The notes under the pieces are model-generated. The model was not told the origin of the DNA and did not search any database. It worked only from the letters and a program-made list of their open reading frames with translations. From Armadillidium nasatum (Eukaryota > Arthropoda > Malacostraca > Isopoda > Armadillidiidae), in assembly GCA_009176605.1 (NCBI GenBank), contig SEYY01016869.1, positions 1 to 20,785 of the forward strand: DNA of 20,785 nucleotides, in the 5' to 3' direction. A program made the translations under genes and the position numbers. Of this stretch, positions 1 through 14,094 are shown one piece after another. How positions within the stretch are numbered: position 1 is the first letter of the stretch; every line of letters begins with the position of its first letter.

Positions 1-1077
1 CAAAAAGAAGGATTGAGTATGGGTTCTCCTTTATAACCAATACTTAGTAACCTATATATGGAGTTGATAGAATATTACTTCATCCTCCCTCATCCTCTCC
101 TTACAAATTGCACATGGCTCCGCTATGTAGATGATATATTTGCAGCCATTCCGAATACATCTGATCCAAAAACCATTCTTAACCATATAAACAACATACA
201 TCACAACATAATATTCACTTTAGAAACCCCTCTTCCCACAAAAAATTCATTGCCCTTTTTAGATACTCTTATTATGTGGGATTCTTCCACAAAACCTCTA
301 TATACTATATTCAGGAAACCTACCTCTTCACCTAACTATATACATTGGTACTCTGCCCATACAATTAACACAAAAATAGCCACCCTTTCTTCATTATACC
401 TACGTGCATTAAAGATCTGTTCTCCCCCTCTATTAAAAACAGAAACAGACCTTCTCAGGAACACTTTTAAAAAATTACAATATCCAACACATATAATCAA
501 CACTGCATTTAAGAAAGCAAAAACCAAATTTTACTCCATTAAAACAAAAGAACCCACACTAGATAAAAGCTTTTTACCCATCCCACATATCAACCTGCAT
601 CATATAAAAAACATAATACCAAAAAATATAACATTAATTCCATCAAATAATATAATTCTAAAAAAAGTCTTTAAACCACCAAAAGCCTCCAACCCTAACC
701 CCCCTTGCATTTACAGTATTCCTTGCCAAGCTTGTGAATTGCATTATATAGGTGAAACAGCTGAACACAATAGAAGAATTTACCAACACAAATATGACCT
801 AAACATAGATAATCAAAATTCAGCTCTCACTATACACAGACAAAACAACAATCATAATATAAACCTTAAGGACAATTACATCATTAAACACATTAATAAT
901 TATAATAAAAGAAAAATGTCCGAAGCTTATTGTATAAAAAATCTACCGAATTACAACCTACGTCCAGGGGATTTCAAAATAGATCAGTTGCAGAATGCCA
1001 TCATGCACCGCTCTCCATTTTTCAAATCAATGTGTACCAAATCATTGCTTAACAACCAACTACCACATTGTTAACAC
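1..1077 (+). pseudogene. Penelope-like RT / GIY-YIG endonuclease, partial, one internal stop
   Basis: This is the C-terminal part of a Penelope-like polyprotein, which copies element RNA (RT) and nicks target DNA (GIY-YIG endonuclease). The frame is open from base 1 and includes the RT motif GLSMGSPL, but an in-frame TAA at 34-36 replaces the residue between PL and P. Open reading resumes through the ATG at 58 for 338 residues. The RT catalytic motif YVDD lies at residues 23-26 of that segment (LRYVDDIFAAI). A CxxC-type motif (PCQAC) precedes the YIGET motif of the GIY-YIG domain. The conserved Arg (NRRIYQHKYDL) and Glu (SEAYCIK) follow. Translation ends at TAA 1075-1077. Apart from the single stop the frame is intact, so decay is recent. 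The ATG at 58 is internal, not the true start. Confidence 0.85.
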
Positions 1078-1112
1078 AGAACTTCAGCGAGAAATGAGGC
1101 GTGTCAGTTTGC

Positions 1113-1148
1113 CTGAATGAGGCTTCAAAACAGAAGCGAAAGCTAGTC
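1113..1148 (+). ncRNA. Hammerhead-ribozyme-like fold in Penelope 3' region
   Basis: Seen: CTGAATGA (1113-1120), a 5-bp stem GCTTC/GAAGC (1122-1126 with 1133-1137) closing a 6-nt loop, then GAAA (1138-1141) and a downstream GTC (1146-1148). Known: Penelope-like elements carry minimal hammerhead ribozymes with core CUGANGA, stem II, GAAA and an NUH cleavage site. The order of elements matches, but the first core box has one extra A and I cannot draw a convincing helix I. It is probably a degenerate, possibly inactive copy. Confidence 0.45.
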
Positions 1149-1262
1149 TTCTAATGTATTACTTTTTATACATTGTGATGTGAATTGTTTTTAAAATTTT
1201 TGATGTTTTAAATAAACTGTGATTTCTCGATAGCAATGGTAAACCTTAGGGTATAATAAATA

Positions 1263-1370
<108 letters not shown>

Positions 1371-1429
1371 CTTGAAAAATTAAAATTCGTTTCCATAAAA
1401 ATAAACAAAAATGTCCAACACAGTGGAGT

Positions 1430-1606
1430 ATCGTGTGTAGTATGTAAAGTAACGAGTAACGGAAAAACCCGTTATAATTTGTAAAAATGGGGTAGCGTTA
1501 CCGTTACAGCGTTACATTTTAAAACCCTTTGAAGCGTTACCGTTACTCGTTACATTTGTAACGCCCGTTACGTAACGCCGTTACATGTAACGCGTTACTG
1601 CCCACC

Positions 1607-1610
<4 letters not shown>
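1430..1610. repeat. GTTAC/GTAAC-rich repeat with hAT-like terminus
   Basis: The stretch is built from many copies of GTTAC, GTTACCGTTAC and their complement GTAAC, so it is largely self-complementary. It ends in GTTACTGCCCACCTCTG, whose complement begins CAGAGGTGGGCAGTAAC. That resembles the CAGnGGTGGG-type ends of non-autonomous hAT elements. The left side (CAGTGGAGTA at about 1420) is only a weak match, and no 8-bp target duplication is visible because the right flank is (TA)n. Best described as a truncated or decayed non-autonomous hAT-like element. Confidence 0.45.

Positions 1611-1697
<87 letters not shown>
1611..1697. repeat. (TA)n microsatellite, about 87 bp
   Basis: Pure TA array between the GTTAC-rich repeat and the truncated 5' end of jockey fragment A. 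Confidence 0.97.
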
Positions 1698-1699
<2 letters not shown>

Positions 1700-2925
1700 T
1701 CCCTGCTATTCAGTTTGTCTTTGGAAAGGAATACTCTACTGGTGATCATCTTTCTCTTCTCTCTGATATTTGGTCCTCTGCAATTTCGATAAATCTTTAG
1801 CTGTTGCGATAGACATATCAAAAGTTTTTGATAGAGTCTAGCACAGAGCTTTAATTTCTAGGCCTTCGTCTTTCGGTATCTATCCTTCGCTCTGTAACCT
1901 TCTATCTGATCTCCTTTCCGGTCGTTCTATTGCAGCCGTAGTAGACGACAATCGTTCTTCTTTAAATCTATCAATAGTAATGTTTCTCAGAGTTCTGTTC
2001 TATCCTCAACTCTTATTCTATTTTTCATCAATGATCTTCTTTCCATAACTTCTTCACCAATCCACAGTTTGCTGACAATTCCAACCTTTACTATTCCTTT
2101 TGTCTTGAAAGGCGCCATACACAATCGCAGTTATCTCATGCTTGGAGGGTTGCCTTGGAGTAGCTGACCTTTCATTTTTTATCGTATTTCCAATTGGGCC
2201 AGGAGAAAGCGTGATTGTTTTCAATGCCTCAGAAACTCAATCCTTCACCTATCTACTCGGCAATATATTCCACACAACTATAAAATCTTCGAAAACACTC
2301 AACTCCAACCTTCCTCTATCCTCAATATTTTTGGTGTTTCCTTTTCTCGTGATCTTTCTTGGAAGAATCACATTATCTCTCTATATCAGCTTCTAAGAGG
2401 TTAGGTGTTCTGGGGAGTCTTCGAAACGTTTTTACACCACTTAATCTGCTCGATCTGTATAGGAACGTCGTCCGTCCCTGTTATATCGAATAAGTGTCGC
2501 ATATTTGGAGTGCTTCCGCTCACGCAACTCATTTTGAAAAGAAGGAATATAAACCTTTTTGTCTCATCAACTCTCCTCTTAATAACTCTATCAAATCTCT
2601 TTCTGCCAGTAGAACCGTTGCATCAGTTTTTTTATAATATCGCTATTACAATGAACACTGCTCTTGTGATCTAACTAGTTGCATACCTCCTTCCTTGCGA
2701 AGAGCTCCAACGACGCGTCTGTCCTCGCAATCTCATCCTTTCCTTGTCCGATTCTCTTACCCTAGATTTAATCTCCATGCTCAATCTTACATGTATTGTA
2801 CTGGTAAAGTCTGGAACACTCTTACTTCTTCTATTTTCCACACTACCTATGACTTATACACCTTTAAGTGGAACCTCTGACTCAATTCCCCCAGTTTAGG
2901 GGGGGTGAAGAAATTTTACCCTCTT
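1698..2925 (+). pseudogene. Jockey-type non-LTR retrotransposon fragment A, heavily decayed
   Basis: This is a 5'-truncated jockey-clade reverse transcriptase remnant. It begins in the RT domain just upstream of a recognisable [13 protein letters not shown] segment. It then passes through a decayed version of the KAFDRVWHKAL block (here with a TAG), RSIAAVV, FNASETQSF and a degenerate C-terminal part with FHTTYDLYTFK, ending at a stop near 2880. Frames change repeatedly, with many stops at roughly 1850-2140 and 2395-2700. It begins immediately after a (TA)n array, as expected of a 5'-truncated insertion in TA. Its 3' tail (C-run and T-run near 2895-2935) differs from the hairpin plus (TA)n tail of copies B2 and C, so it may be a different subfamily. 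Confidence 0.75.
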
Positions 2926-4142
<1,217 letters not shown>

Positions 4143-4174
4143 ATTTATTATTAAATTAAGGTTCTCTTGGAACA

Positions 4175-4432
<258 letters not shown>

Positions 4433-4722
4433 AATTCATCAAAAACAAAACAAAATTTTACTTTTACTTGTTAAGGAAAAATTGTCAAATACATTTTCCC
4501 CCAATTCTCCCTAATGATTAAGTGACTGTAGGGGAATAAATCCCCATATTTTTTATCCCCCACATATTCTTTCGTTGAGTTGCCAACAAGTTTTATTTAA
4601 GAATAATTTGTTACTTTCGACGTTATTTATATACTCCCAAAGTGGCATTTCATTCGGTTTTAGCCTTAATCCTATCTTTTACCATAGCTTTGATAGTTTT
4701 GCATCAGTTCAGTGTGTGTTGA

Positions 4723-4831
4723 ACTGTGTTCACGTGTGGTAGCTATAAAATAGTAAAAATATTTATTTAGTAAGTATGTTTTTCATAATTTTTGTTTCAG
4801 TTTACTGTGTTTGCTTGTGGTAGCTATAAAA
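4723..4831 (+). repeat. 28-bp direct repeat upstream of transposase start
   Basis: Two copies of ACTGTGTTnnnnTGTGGTAG followed by CTATAAAA (4723-4750 and 4804-4831), 81 bp apart, with three mismatches. Each copy ends in CTATAAAA, a TATA-like sequence. They lie 45-140 bp before the likely transposase ATG, so they could be duplicated promoter elements. The link to promoter function is inference. Confidence 0.5.
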
Positions 4832-4868
4832 CAAATTTGTCATACAGATTCTTTTAATTTGCTTAAAA

Positions 4869-5423
4869 ATGGTGTCGAATTTACGTAAGGAGATATTTCT
4901 TATTGAGCATTTTAAACATGAAATAACAGGTAGTAAATTGCCATCGCAAGGAGATTGTTTACGTGTTTTATTTTAAAACATGCGCTCCTTAAAAATGACC
5001 CTTGATGATAGTGCAGCACTTGTCGTGGAAGAATGTCTAGTTTTTTGGAAGAAAACAAAAATCCCGGTACAAGAACCACATAAATGTAGAAGTAAACTTA
5101 AGAATTTATATGATTCCTGGAATATATTGGTCAAAGAGAAGAATAAAAGTAGCAAAATAATCGAAACTAAACGACTGGAATTTCGCAACACTCTGGATGA
5201 CCTATTTGACGTAGCACATCAAAAGACCTTGCAAATGATGAGTATCGAAGAAGACAAGCAATTTTTAATCAAACAACGTGAAAAGGGACGGCTTGGTGCA
5301 ATGATTGGTGTAGATAGAAAAAGAACTTCTATTGAAAAAAGGAGGATAGAATGAATAGAAAAAGAAAAGGCAAGAAAGGTTAAAAATCTTGAAGAACCAT
5401 CTGTTTCGGCAGGTTTTTCTGAA
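4869..5423 (+). pseudogene. Transposase exon 1 of DNA transposon, two in-frame stops
   Basis: The frame opens at ATG 4869 (MVSNLRKEIFLIEHF) and runs to the splice donor GTAAGT at 5424. It is interrupted by TAA at 4974-4976 and TGA at 5352-5354, and the same frame is open on both sides of each stop. The middle segment (4980-5351) is rich in Lys and Glu. It includes PVQEPHKCRSKLKNLYDSWN, which could be a small DNA-binding or coiled-coil N-terminal domain; I cannot name it. The start is chosen because the frame is continuous with the longer segment and lies just downstream of the duplicated TATA-like block. Joining to exon 2 at the obvious acceptor produces a further TGA at the junction. Confidence 0.6.
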
Positions 5424-5501
5424 TGTAAGTATAATTATTATGGAGTTTGTTCGTTTGCTATATTATGGAATGCCTTACGTTATTTAAAATAATTTTATAA
5501 G

Positions 5502-7170
5502 GAGAGGACGTTGCTTCTGACTCGGACAGCTTTTCATCAGAATCTGAGTTAAGCAACAATGATGTAGAAGCACAGGAAGAACGTCAGGAAATTTTAAGTT
5601 CTGCAAAACCAAAGAAAAGAGCTAGGATTGATTTAATGACTCCACGATTAGACGCAGCTTTAGATAAGAATAAAATTAGTGAGCGAGACGCTGTTCATTT
5701 AATAATGGCGTTTATGGAAGCCGTTTCTATAGATCCAATATCTTACGTAATTAATAAAACTTCAATTCGAAACCAACTTAATCTATTCCGCAAGAAGTAT
5801 TCTGAAAGAATAAAAGATAAATTTTGTGATATAGGTACAGAAGTTCTAACCATTCATTGGGATACTAAATTGTTACAGGACATAAGTGGCAAGCCAGTTG
5901 AAAGATTGGCCATAATTGCTTCTGGAACCGATGTAGAACAGTTACTAGGGGTTCCAGATTTAACAGCTCCTACAGATAGAGAAATGGCTTCAGCGATTTA
6001 TGAAACGTTGGAGACATGGGGCTTAGTTGAAAAGGTACAGACATTTTGTTTTGATACCACTGCTTCAAATACAGGCAATTTTAATGGTACTTGTACTCTA
6101 TTAGAACAAAAACTGGAACGAAATATATTATACTTTGGTTATACGAAATATATTTTAGCTGCAGTTTTTTCAAAAAGTGATTTCACTATTTCTGGACAAG
6201 ACATCCCATTATTTATAAGATTTCAAAGTAGTTGGTCTAAAATTAATGCTAAAAATTTCCTTCGAGCTATTGAGAACTTTGAAATGAAACAAAAGATTGG
6301 CAGTGATGCAGGAACAATAATAAAATGTATGAATGATGCCATTTTTAAAACGTTTCCTCGAGAAGACTACCGAGAATTATTGGATCTCATTATATTCCTA
6401 TTTGGCGTTCCTCCTGGTGGTATCACTTTTAAAAAGCTGGGTGCATATCATATGGCCAGATGGATGTCGAAAGCCATATATTCTTTAAAAATATTTATTT
6501 TTCGAACGGAATTTCGTTTAACACAAGCTGAACAAAAATCGCTTTTCAAAATTACACACTTTATTGTAAAATGTTACGTCAAGTACTGGATTCATGCGCC
6601 AGAAGCAATATCTGCCCCACTAATAGATATAAAATTCTTGAAAGAATTAGAGCAATACAAACAAGTAGAGAGAGAATTAGAGCAATACAAACAAGTAGAC
6701 AAACCTATCGCTGAAGTAGCTATTGGTAAATTTGTGAACCATTTATATTACTTAACTGATGAATTCGATAATTCAGGAACCGAAAACACAAAAGTGAAGA
6801 TGGCACAAAAAATGTTAGAAGCAACAGAAGTAGATTCAGGTGACGAATATGAAGATAAAACTGTAAATAATCTTAAGAAACTGCCATTACGAAAAGAACA
6901 AGTATCCCAATTTCTCCAAAATTCTGATGAAGAAATATTGTTAAATTTAGTTAACAATACTTCCCTACATTTCTTACGCAGATTTAAAATAGGAAATTTT
7001 TTGCACCTGCATTCATCTCAGTGGGTAAATTGTAACGAATATCAGCAAGGAAAGCTTCTTGTTCATAATTTAAAGGTAGTAAATGATTCGGCCGAAAACT
7101 AATAAAACTAATTCAAGATTTCAATGACAAGGTTACAAAGGATGAAGATCAGAAACAGTTTCTATTGCAA
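5502..7170 (+). pseudogene. Transposase exon 2 of DNA transposon, catalytic part, frameshifted near 3' end
   Basis: The frame is open from the acceptor (AG at 5500-5501) through an acidic Ser-rich linker, then ATG 5636, to a stop at 7100-7102. Motifs resembling those of a CC8K15.2-like transposase family, in order: IHWDTKLL, GTDVEQLLGVPDL, CFDTTASNTGNFNGTC with LLEQKLER, and PLFIRF. HWD and CFD are candidate catalytic acidic residues of an RNase-H-like DDE fold (inference from spacing). A tandem 10-residue duplication ELEQYKQVER occurs near 6644-6699. The stop at 7100 comes from a 1-nt loss plus substitutions: the mirrored copy near 20590 reads through in frame. After the shift, coding continues to donor GTAAGT at 7171. 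Confidence 0.7.
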
Positions 7171-7253
7171 GTAAGTCATAAATTTACATTAAAGTCTTAA
7201 AGTAAAAATAATAAATAACTAGATTGATTTAATAAAATCCTTTTCATTTTCAG

Positions 7254-7355
7254 GCGGTCCAAGATTATCGTCGAACATATCCTCAGTCAACAAGAGAAGT
7301 TTTACAGAAGCAGTTTTGTCATAAATATAAACATTGTATTTACATTACTTTCTAA
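7254..7355 (+). pseudogene. Transposase exon 3, C-terminus
   Basis: After acceptor TTTTCAG (7247-7253) the frame AVQDYRRTYPQSTREVL runs 33 residues to TAA 7353-7355. It is in phase with the end of exon 2 (LLQ followed by GTAAGT). An AATAAA polyadenylation hexamer follows near 7369. The intron (7171-7253) is 83 bp. The coding sequence is intact here, but the upstream frameshift makes it unreachable in this copy. Confidence 0.6.
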
Positions 7356-7491
7356 GTGTTATATTTTTAATAAATGTACTAATGAAAATAAAAAGTTTAA
7401 AATCAATTGATTAACAAATTTTACGCGTTTTAATCCTAAAAATATGAACAAATCATATATTCGACAAAACCTTTTTAAAAAAAAAAAAAAT

Positions 7492-7633
7492 CTACGAAAG
7501 TAGGTGCAGAGCGCCACGGGTTATTATTATTTGTTTGAACTAAAATTTGCCTGAAACTATGATTTTAGACCAAATGGAACAATATTCCAGCCGGCACTCC
7601 CCAAAATAACCAACTTTGAAAATGACGGTCACC

Positions 7634-7636
<3 letters not shown>
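7492..7636 (-). repeat. 3' terminal inverted repeat of DNA transposon
   Basis: Partner of 4288-4432; it ends ACGGTCACCCTA at the edge of a (TA)n array. An identical-type end recurs at 20064 in the mirrored copy, confirming the boundary. Confidence 0.85.

Positions 7637-7714
<78 letters not shown>
7637..7714. repeat. (TA)n microsatellite, about 78 bp
   Basis: TA array flanking the 3' TIR of the DNA transposon. A 146-bp AT-rich unique stretch with CGATA motifs (7715-7860) follows; nothing coding is seen there. Confidence 0.97.
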
Positions 7715-7717
<3 letters not shown>

Positions 7718-7856
7718 AAGGTTAATATAACCTAGAATCTCTTTATAGAATTTGTCGATACGATAATATATCGAATCATTGTAGTTTATTGATATAATCA
7801 ATTATTTATGCATATTTTCATTTAAGAAATAAAACGACAAAAACCTTTGCGAATTT

Positions 7857-7860
<4 letters not shown>

Positions 7861-7955
<95 letters not shown>
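7861..7955. repeat. (TA)n(TG)n compound microsatellite
   Basis: TA array (7861-7940) followed by TG repeats (7941-7955). The mirrored site near 19850-19903 has lost most of the TG part and carries a shortened, interrupted TA array. Confidence 0.95.
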
Positions 7956-8163
7956 AGCTACATCGTATCCAAATATACTTACCTAAAATACTGTTGCAGT
8001 TACATACTGTGTCAGTTAGCGTAGCTAAAGTATCATGTTGAAAGACGATTGGCTGAAAATTTAATCTTAAAATTCGACTCACGTTACTTTAAAAAATGAT
8101 TGACCCAAGCAATAGTGAATTATTTCTGTACACAATAGTACACTACCTTTTAAAAAATGCAAA

Positions 8164-10725
8164 ATGTCGAATCCTAAAACTTCCTCGGAGAAGCTTGACT
8201 TCCAAATATAGCCCCTTATCCACCCCTTCCCCCATCAACCTTTGGAAGTTGGTGCCCTCCGGTGCCACCAAGACCTTGAAGCCGATTTGCCCTGGTGCAC
8301 GGTCTTCTTTTTTCATTAACTTTTGCAACATTCGTGGTCTCTTTTTTTCAAATTTCCACTTTGTCGAACACCAAATCTTCTAAACCTCATCTCTTGTTTC
8401 TAACTGAAACCCAGGTGTCTAAGTGCTTTGACAGCAAACCCCACTGTGTTTCCTCATATTGTCTCTATCCTCAATTTTCTGTCAAAGCTGGATGCTGCGT
8501 ATATGGGCGAAACGATGTTGTCTGTTTTCGTGTCTCTAATTTGGAGTCTTCTGAGTTCTCTACTTTATGGCTTAAACTTTCTTGCAACCCTACAACTAAA
8601 TTCATTTGTTCTGTCTACTTACTAACTCTACTGACTATCCAAAGTTTTTCGACTATCTTAACTCCAAAATAGAAAACATTCTTTCTTCCTCTAATTTCTC
8701 CGAAATAATCTTTTTTGGTGATTTCAATGCTCACCACCGTCAGTGGTTTTCATCTCGTGCTCATGATCCAGCTGGTGAACTCGCCTTCCAATTTTCTATC
8801 TAGAACAATCTTGAGCAGTTGGTGCGTCTTCCTTCACGTATCCCTGACCATCCTGGTGATAAACCCAACATTCTTGATCTTTTCCTAACTCTGTATCCTT
8901 CTCCTTACTCAGTTAAACTCTTTCCTCCTCTGGGTTCATCCGATCACCTTCTTATCTCCGTATCTTATTTAGTCTCTTCAAGTCTTCCGCAAGAACGGTT
9001 CTCGCCTTCGGTGAGGAGACGTTTCTGTCATTTCAGTACCACTAACTGGTCTGACATGCGGTTGTACTTTTCTGATTTCCCATGGAATGATTACTTTATC
9101 CGTGGAAGGGGTTTCTCGCAATGTGAAGAGCACATAAAAGAGGTGATTCTCTCTCTCTGCCATTGAGGTGTACACTCCATATTCATTCCCTTCTTCTAAA
9201 CCTAACAAACCTTGGTTTAACTCTGCTTGTTCTCGTGCTATCAGCCGCAGGGACGCTTCATTCAGGGATACCGTAGTCTTCAAACTCTAGAAAATCATGC
9301 AGCATACATTTCATCCCGGAATCGTTCAAAATTTATTCTTCGTGACACCAAAAAAAAACTCATTTATCCGTTTAAAATGCAGTAATCTTTCTGGTTCTTC
9401 TTCCTCTTGCCGTTTCTGACATTTTTCGAAAAAATGTCCTCTAACTTTGCTTCTTCCTTGTTCCCTCATTTAGTATCTTCTGACGGTTCAACTATCGTTT
9501 TGTCTTCCTTTAAAGCTGAACTCTTCGCTCAAACCTTTGCTCTTAATTCAAACTTAGACTATTCCGGAGCTATTCCTACTCCTTCAACCCCCTCCAACTC
9601 ATTTATGCCTTAAATTGTAATTTCTTCTAAAGACGTCATTTTTGCTCAGTTTGAGCTTAACACTAAGAATGTGTACGTTCCTGATGATATCCCTCCTGTG
9701 ATTCTCAAAATTTGTCCTTCCGAGCTTGCACCTTTCGTCCGTAAACTATTTCGTCTATGTCTCTTCAATCTTCCTTTCTTGCTGGAAACGTGCATTCATT
9801 CAGTCTGTGCCGAAGAAGTGAGACCCCCTCTCAACCCTCTGACTAAAGTACAAAATCTTTAACCTCCGTTCTTTCTAAAGTTTTCGAATCTATATTTATA
9901 GGAAGATTTCGAATCATCTCTATTCTTCTAATCTTATCTCTGATCGCCTATATAGTTTTCATATGAAACGCTCTACTGGTGATCTTTCCTTTCTCTCAGA
10001 CTCTTGGTCCTTCGCTCTTCGTTATTTCGGTTATTCTTTTGCTTTCTCGCCGGACATATCGAAAGCTTTCGATAGAGTCTGGCACAAAGCTTTGATTTCT
10101 AAACTTCGTACCCTCTATGCCCTTCTCTTTGATATCTAGTATGGTCGTTTTATTAGTAGTGATTTTCCTCAAGGATTTGTCCTATTCCCAAAACTTTTTA
10201 ATGCTTTTCATTAATGACTTTCTCTCTGTTTTTTCATCACTTAGCAACTCCTATGCCAATGACTCCACCCTTCATTACTACTATCAATTTGAAAGACGCC
10301 CCTCCGAACAGCAATTAATAGATGCAAGGGGCAGTGAAAACATGGTCTTATTCAATGCCTCCAAAATTCAATTCCTAAATCTCTCTACTCAACATAATAT
10401 TTCATATAACTATGATATCTTCGAAACCACGCAGCTCAAACCTTCATCTCTCTTTAATATTCTCGGTGTTTCTCTTTCTCGTGATCTTTCTTATAAAGAT
10501 AGCATTACTTATCTTTCTAAACAAGCTTCTAAGAGGTTGGGTGTTCTGAAACGCCTTCAGAACTTCATTCCACCCCAGTTGCTTGCTCTTTGATGGGGTG
10601 TTATTTGCCCCTGTATGGAGTACGTCTTACACATCTGTGGTTGTTCCATTCACACAACTCTCCTTGAGAAGGTGGAGTATAGTGATTTTCGTCTTAACTT
10701 TCTGCCCTTCGAATTGTTGCATTAA
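8164..10725 (+). pseudogene. Jockey-type retrotransposon copy B1: endonuclease + reverse transcriptase, decayed
   Basis: Remnant of a jockey-clade EN-RT ORF. A possible start is ATG 8164 (MSNPKTSSEKLD). The AP-endonuclease domain shows INFCNIRGL (8311), LLFLTETQ with the catalytic Glu, GDFNAHH (about 8720) and SDHLLISVS (about 8937), spread over three frames with a TAG after 8800. RT blocks follow: DDIPPVILK, then KAFDRVWHKAL-type sequence at about 10065 (out of frame), and an open segment 10117-10593. In that segment the family's YADD is YAND, so a catalytic Asp is lost. NASKIQFLNLSTQHN and KRLGVLKRLQNF follow. The copy breaks off at about 10725 in the LS(A)RRIVA-like region, where copy B2 begins. 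It has many frameshifts and no intact ORF. Upstream 7956-8163 may be its 5' UTR. Confidence 0.85.
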
Positions 10726-12379
<1,654 letters not shown>

Positions 12380-12515
12380 GAATACTCAAGAAGGCTTCTG
12401 TGAATGGAAAGGACAAGAGTATTGCGAAAATCTTAGAGAATTTTTGAATAAAAATATTGATTGGATGAATTTTGAAATCAGAGAGAAGAGGTTTACGTCA
12501 CCTATTTGGCATCAT
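12380..12515 (+). CDS. Phospholipase B-like protein (PLBD / lama family), internal exon
   Basis: A 136-nt exon lies between acceptor TAG (12377-12379) and a perfect donor GTAAGT at 12516. Its first base completes a codon split by the previous intron; then 45 codons read without a stop. Segments include GFCEWKGQEYC, ENLREFLNKNIDWM and FTSPIWHH. In phospholipase B-like proteins (lysosomal Ntn-hydrolase-fold proteins, putative phospholipase activity) a FLxxNxxWmxxqI stretch followed by Y/FWHqV and LxQLxGLxdGY occurs in this order. Together with the next exon the match is good. The rest of the gene lies in exons outside the window or not recognisable here. The mirrored exon is at 15734-15869. Confidence 0.6.
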
Positions 12516-12591
12516 GTAAGTCTCTGCAACATATTCTTTTTTATGGTTTCTTCTCATTTACATTTAGTTTAAATTTGAACACTAAAATGGC

Positions 12592-12653
<62 letters not shown>

Positions 12654-12660
12654 TATTATT
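12592..12660 (+). repeat. (TTA)n microsatellite in phospholipase B-like intron
   Basis: About 20 TTA units fill the 3' half of the 150-bp intron 12516-12665 and run to within 5 nt of the exon, where TACAG follows. The array replaces a conventional pyrimidine tract. Its poly-Tyr reading is not coding. Confidence 0.95.
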
Positions 12661-12665
12661 TACAG

Positions 12666-12751
12666 GTGGAACTAATTTTATCCCAACTCAAAGGAATAAG
12701 TGATGGTTATAATAATGCATCTGACCATAAAATTTCTTTGGAAGATCTTCT
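12666..12751 (+). CDS. Phospholipase B-like protein, following internal exon
   Basis: An 86-nt exon lies between acceptor TTTACAG (ending 12665) and donor GTAAGT at 12752. It reads VELILSQLKGISDGY, then NNASDHKISLEDLL with two bases of the next codon. The phase-0 junction with the previous exon gives WHH-VELILSQLKGISDGY, matching the family's WHQV-L-L-QLxGL-x-GY block. Acceptor, donor and phase all agree, which supports a real spliced gene rather than a chance ORF. No following exon is recognised in 12752-13662. The mirrored copy is at 15496-15581. Confidence 0.6.
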
Positions 12752-13787
<1,036 letters not shown>

Positions 13788-13789
13788 CA

Positions 13790-13813
13790 CCTCTGGTGGG
13801 CAAAGGCCAGAGG
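13790..13813 (-). other. 3'-terminal hairpin of jockey copy C
   Basis: CCTCTGG and CCAGAGG form a perfect 7-bp stem around a 10-nt loop, equivalent to 11938-11961 in copy B2. The mirrored copy is at 14448-14471. Confidence 0.6.
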
Positions 13814-14094
13814 CCTACCAATGTTGCACCAGAGTTGGGGGGAAAGTCAGGAACATGGTCAAATCAAAGGCCGACATGATCTGATACACGGCGTTTAAAG
13901 GTGCCTAAGTCATAGGAAGTTGGGAAAATAGATGAAGGAAGTGTGTTCCAGACTTTACCAGTAGAGTACATGTAAGATTGAGCATAGCTGTTAAGTCTGG
14001 GGTCAGAGAGTTGGACAGAGAAAGGATGAGACTGTGTAGAAAGACGAGTTGCACGAGCCCTTCTTAATGGAGGAGGTATGCGACGAGAGAGTTC

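Noticed and set aside
1430..1610. Possible CRISPR-like or satellite array from the repeated GTTAC units
   Set aside because: Repeats are only 5-10 bp, irregularly spaced and on both strands. A transposon-end explanation fits better.
4771..4800. 5' UTR intron suggested by GTAAGT (4771) and TTTCAG (about 4800)
   Set aside because: It would be only 30 bp long, too short for a typical spliceosomal intron.
8096..8383. Stand-alone small genes at 8096-8383 and 8143-8331
   Set aside because: They overlap the 5' part of the jockey B1 EN-RT ORF in other frames and are not preserved in the mirrored arm.
12506..12703. ORF with a long poly-Tyr run (and its mirror at 15492-15743)
   Set aside because: It reads out of an exon into the intron and through the (TTA)n array. 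The spliced exons explain the region better.
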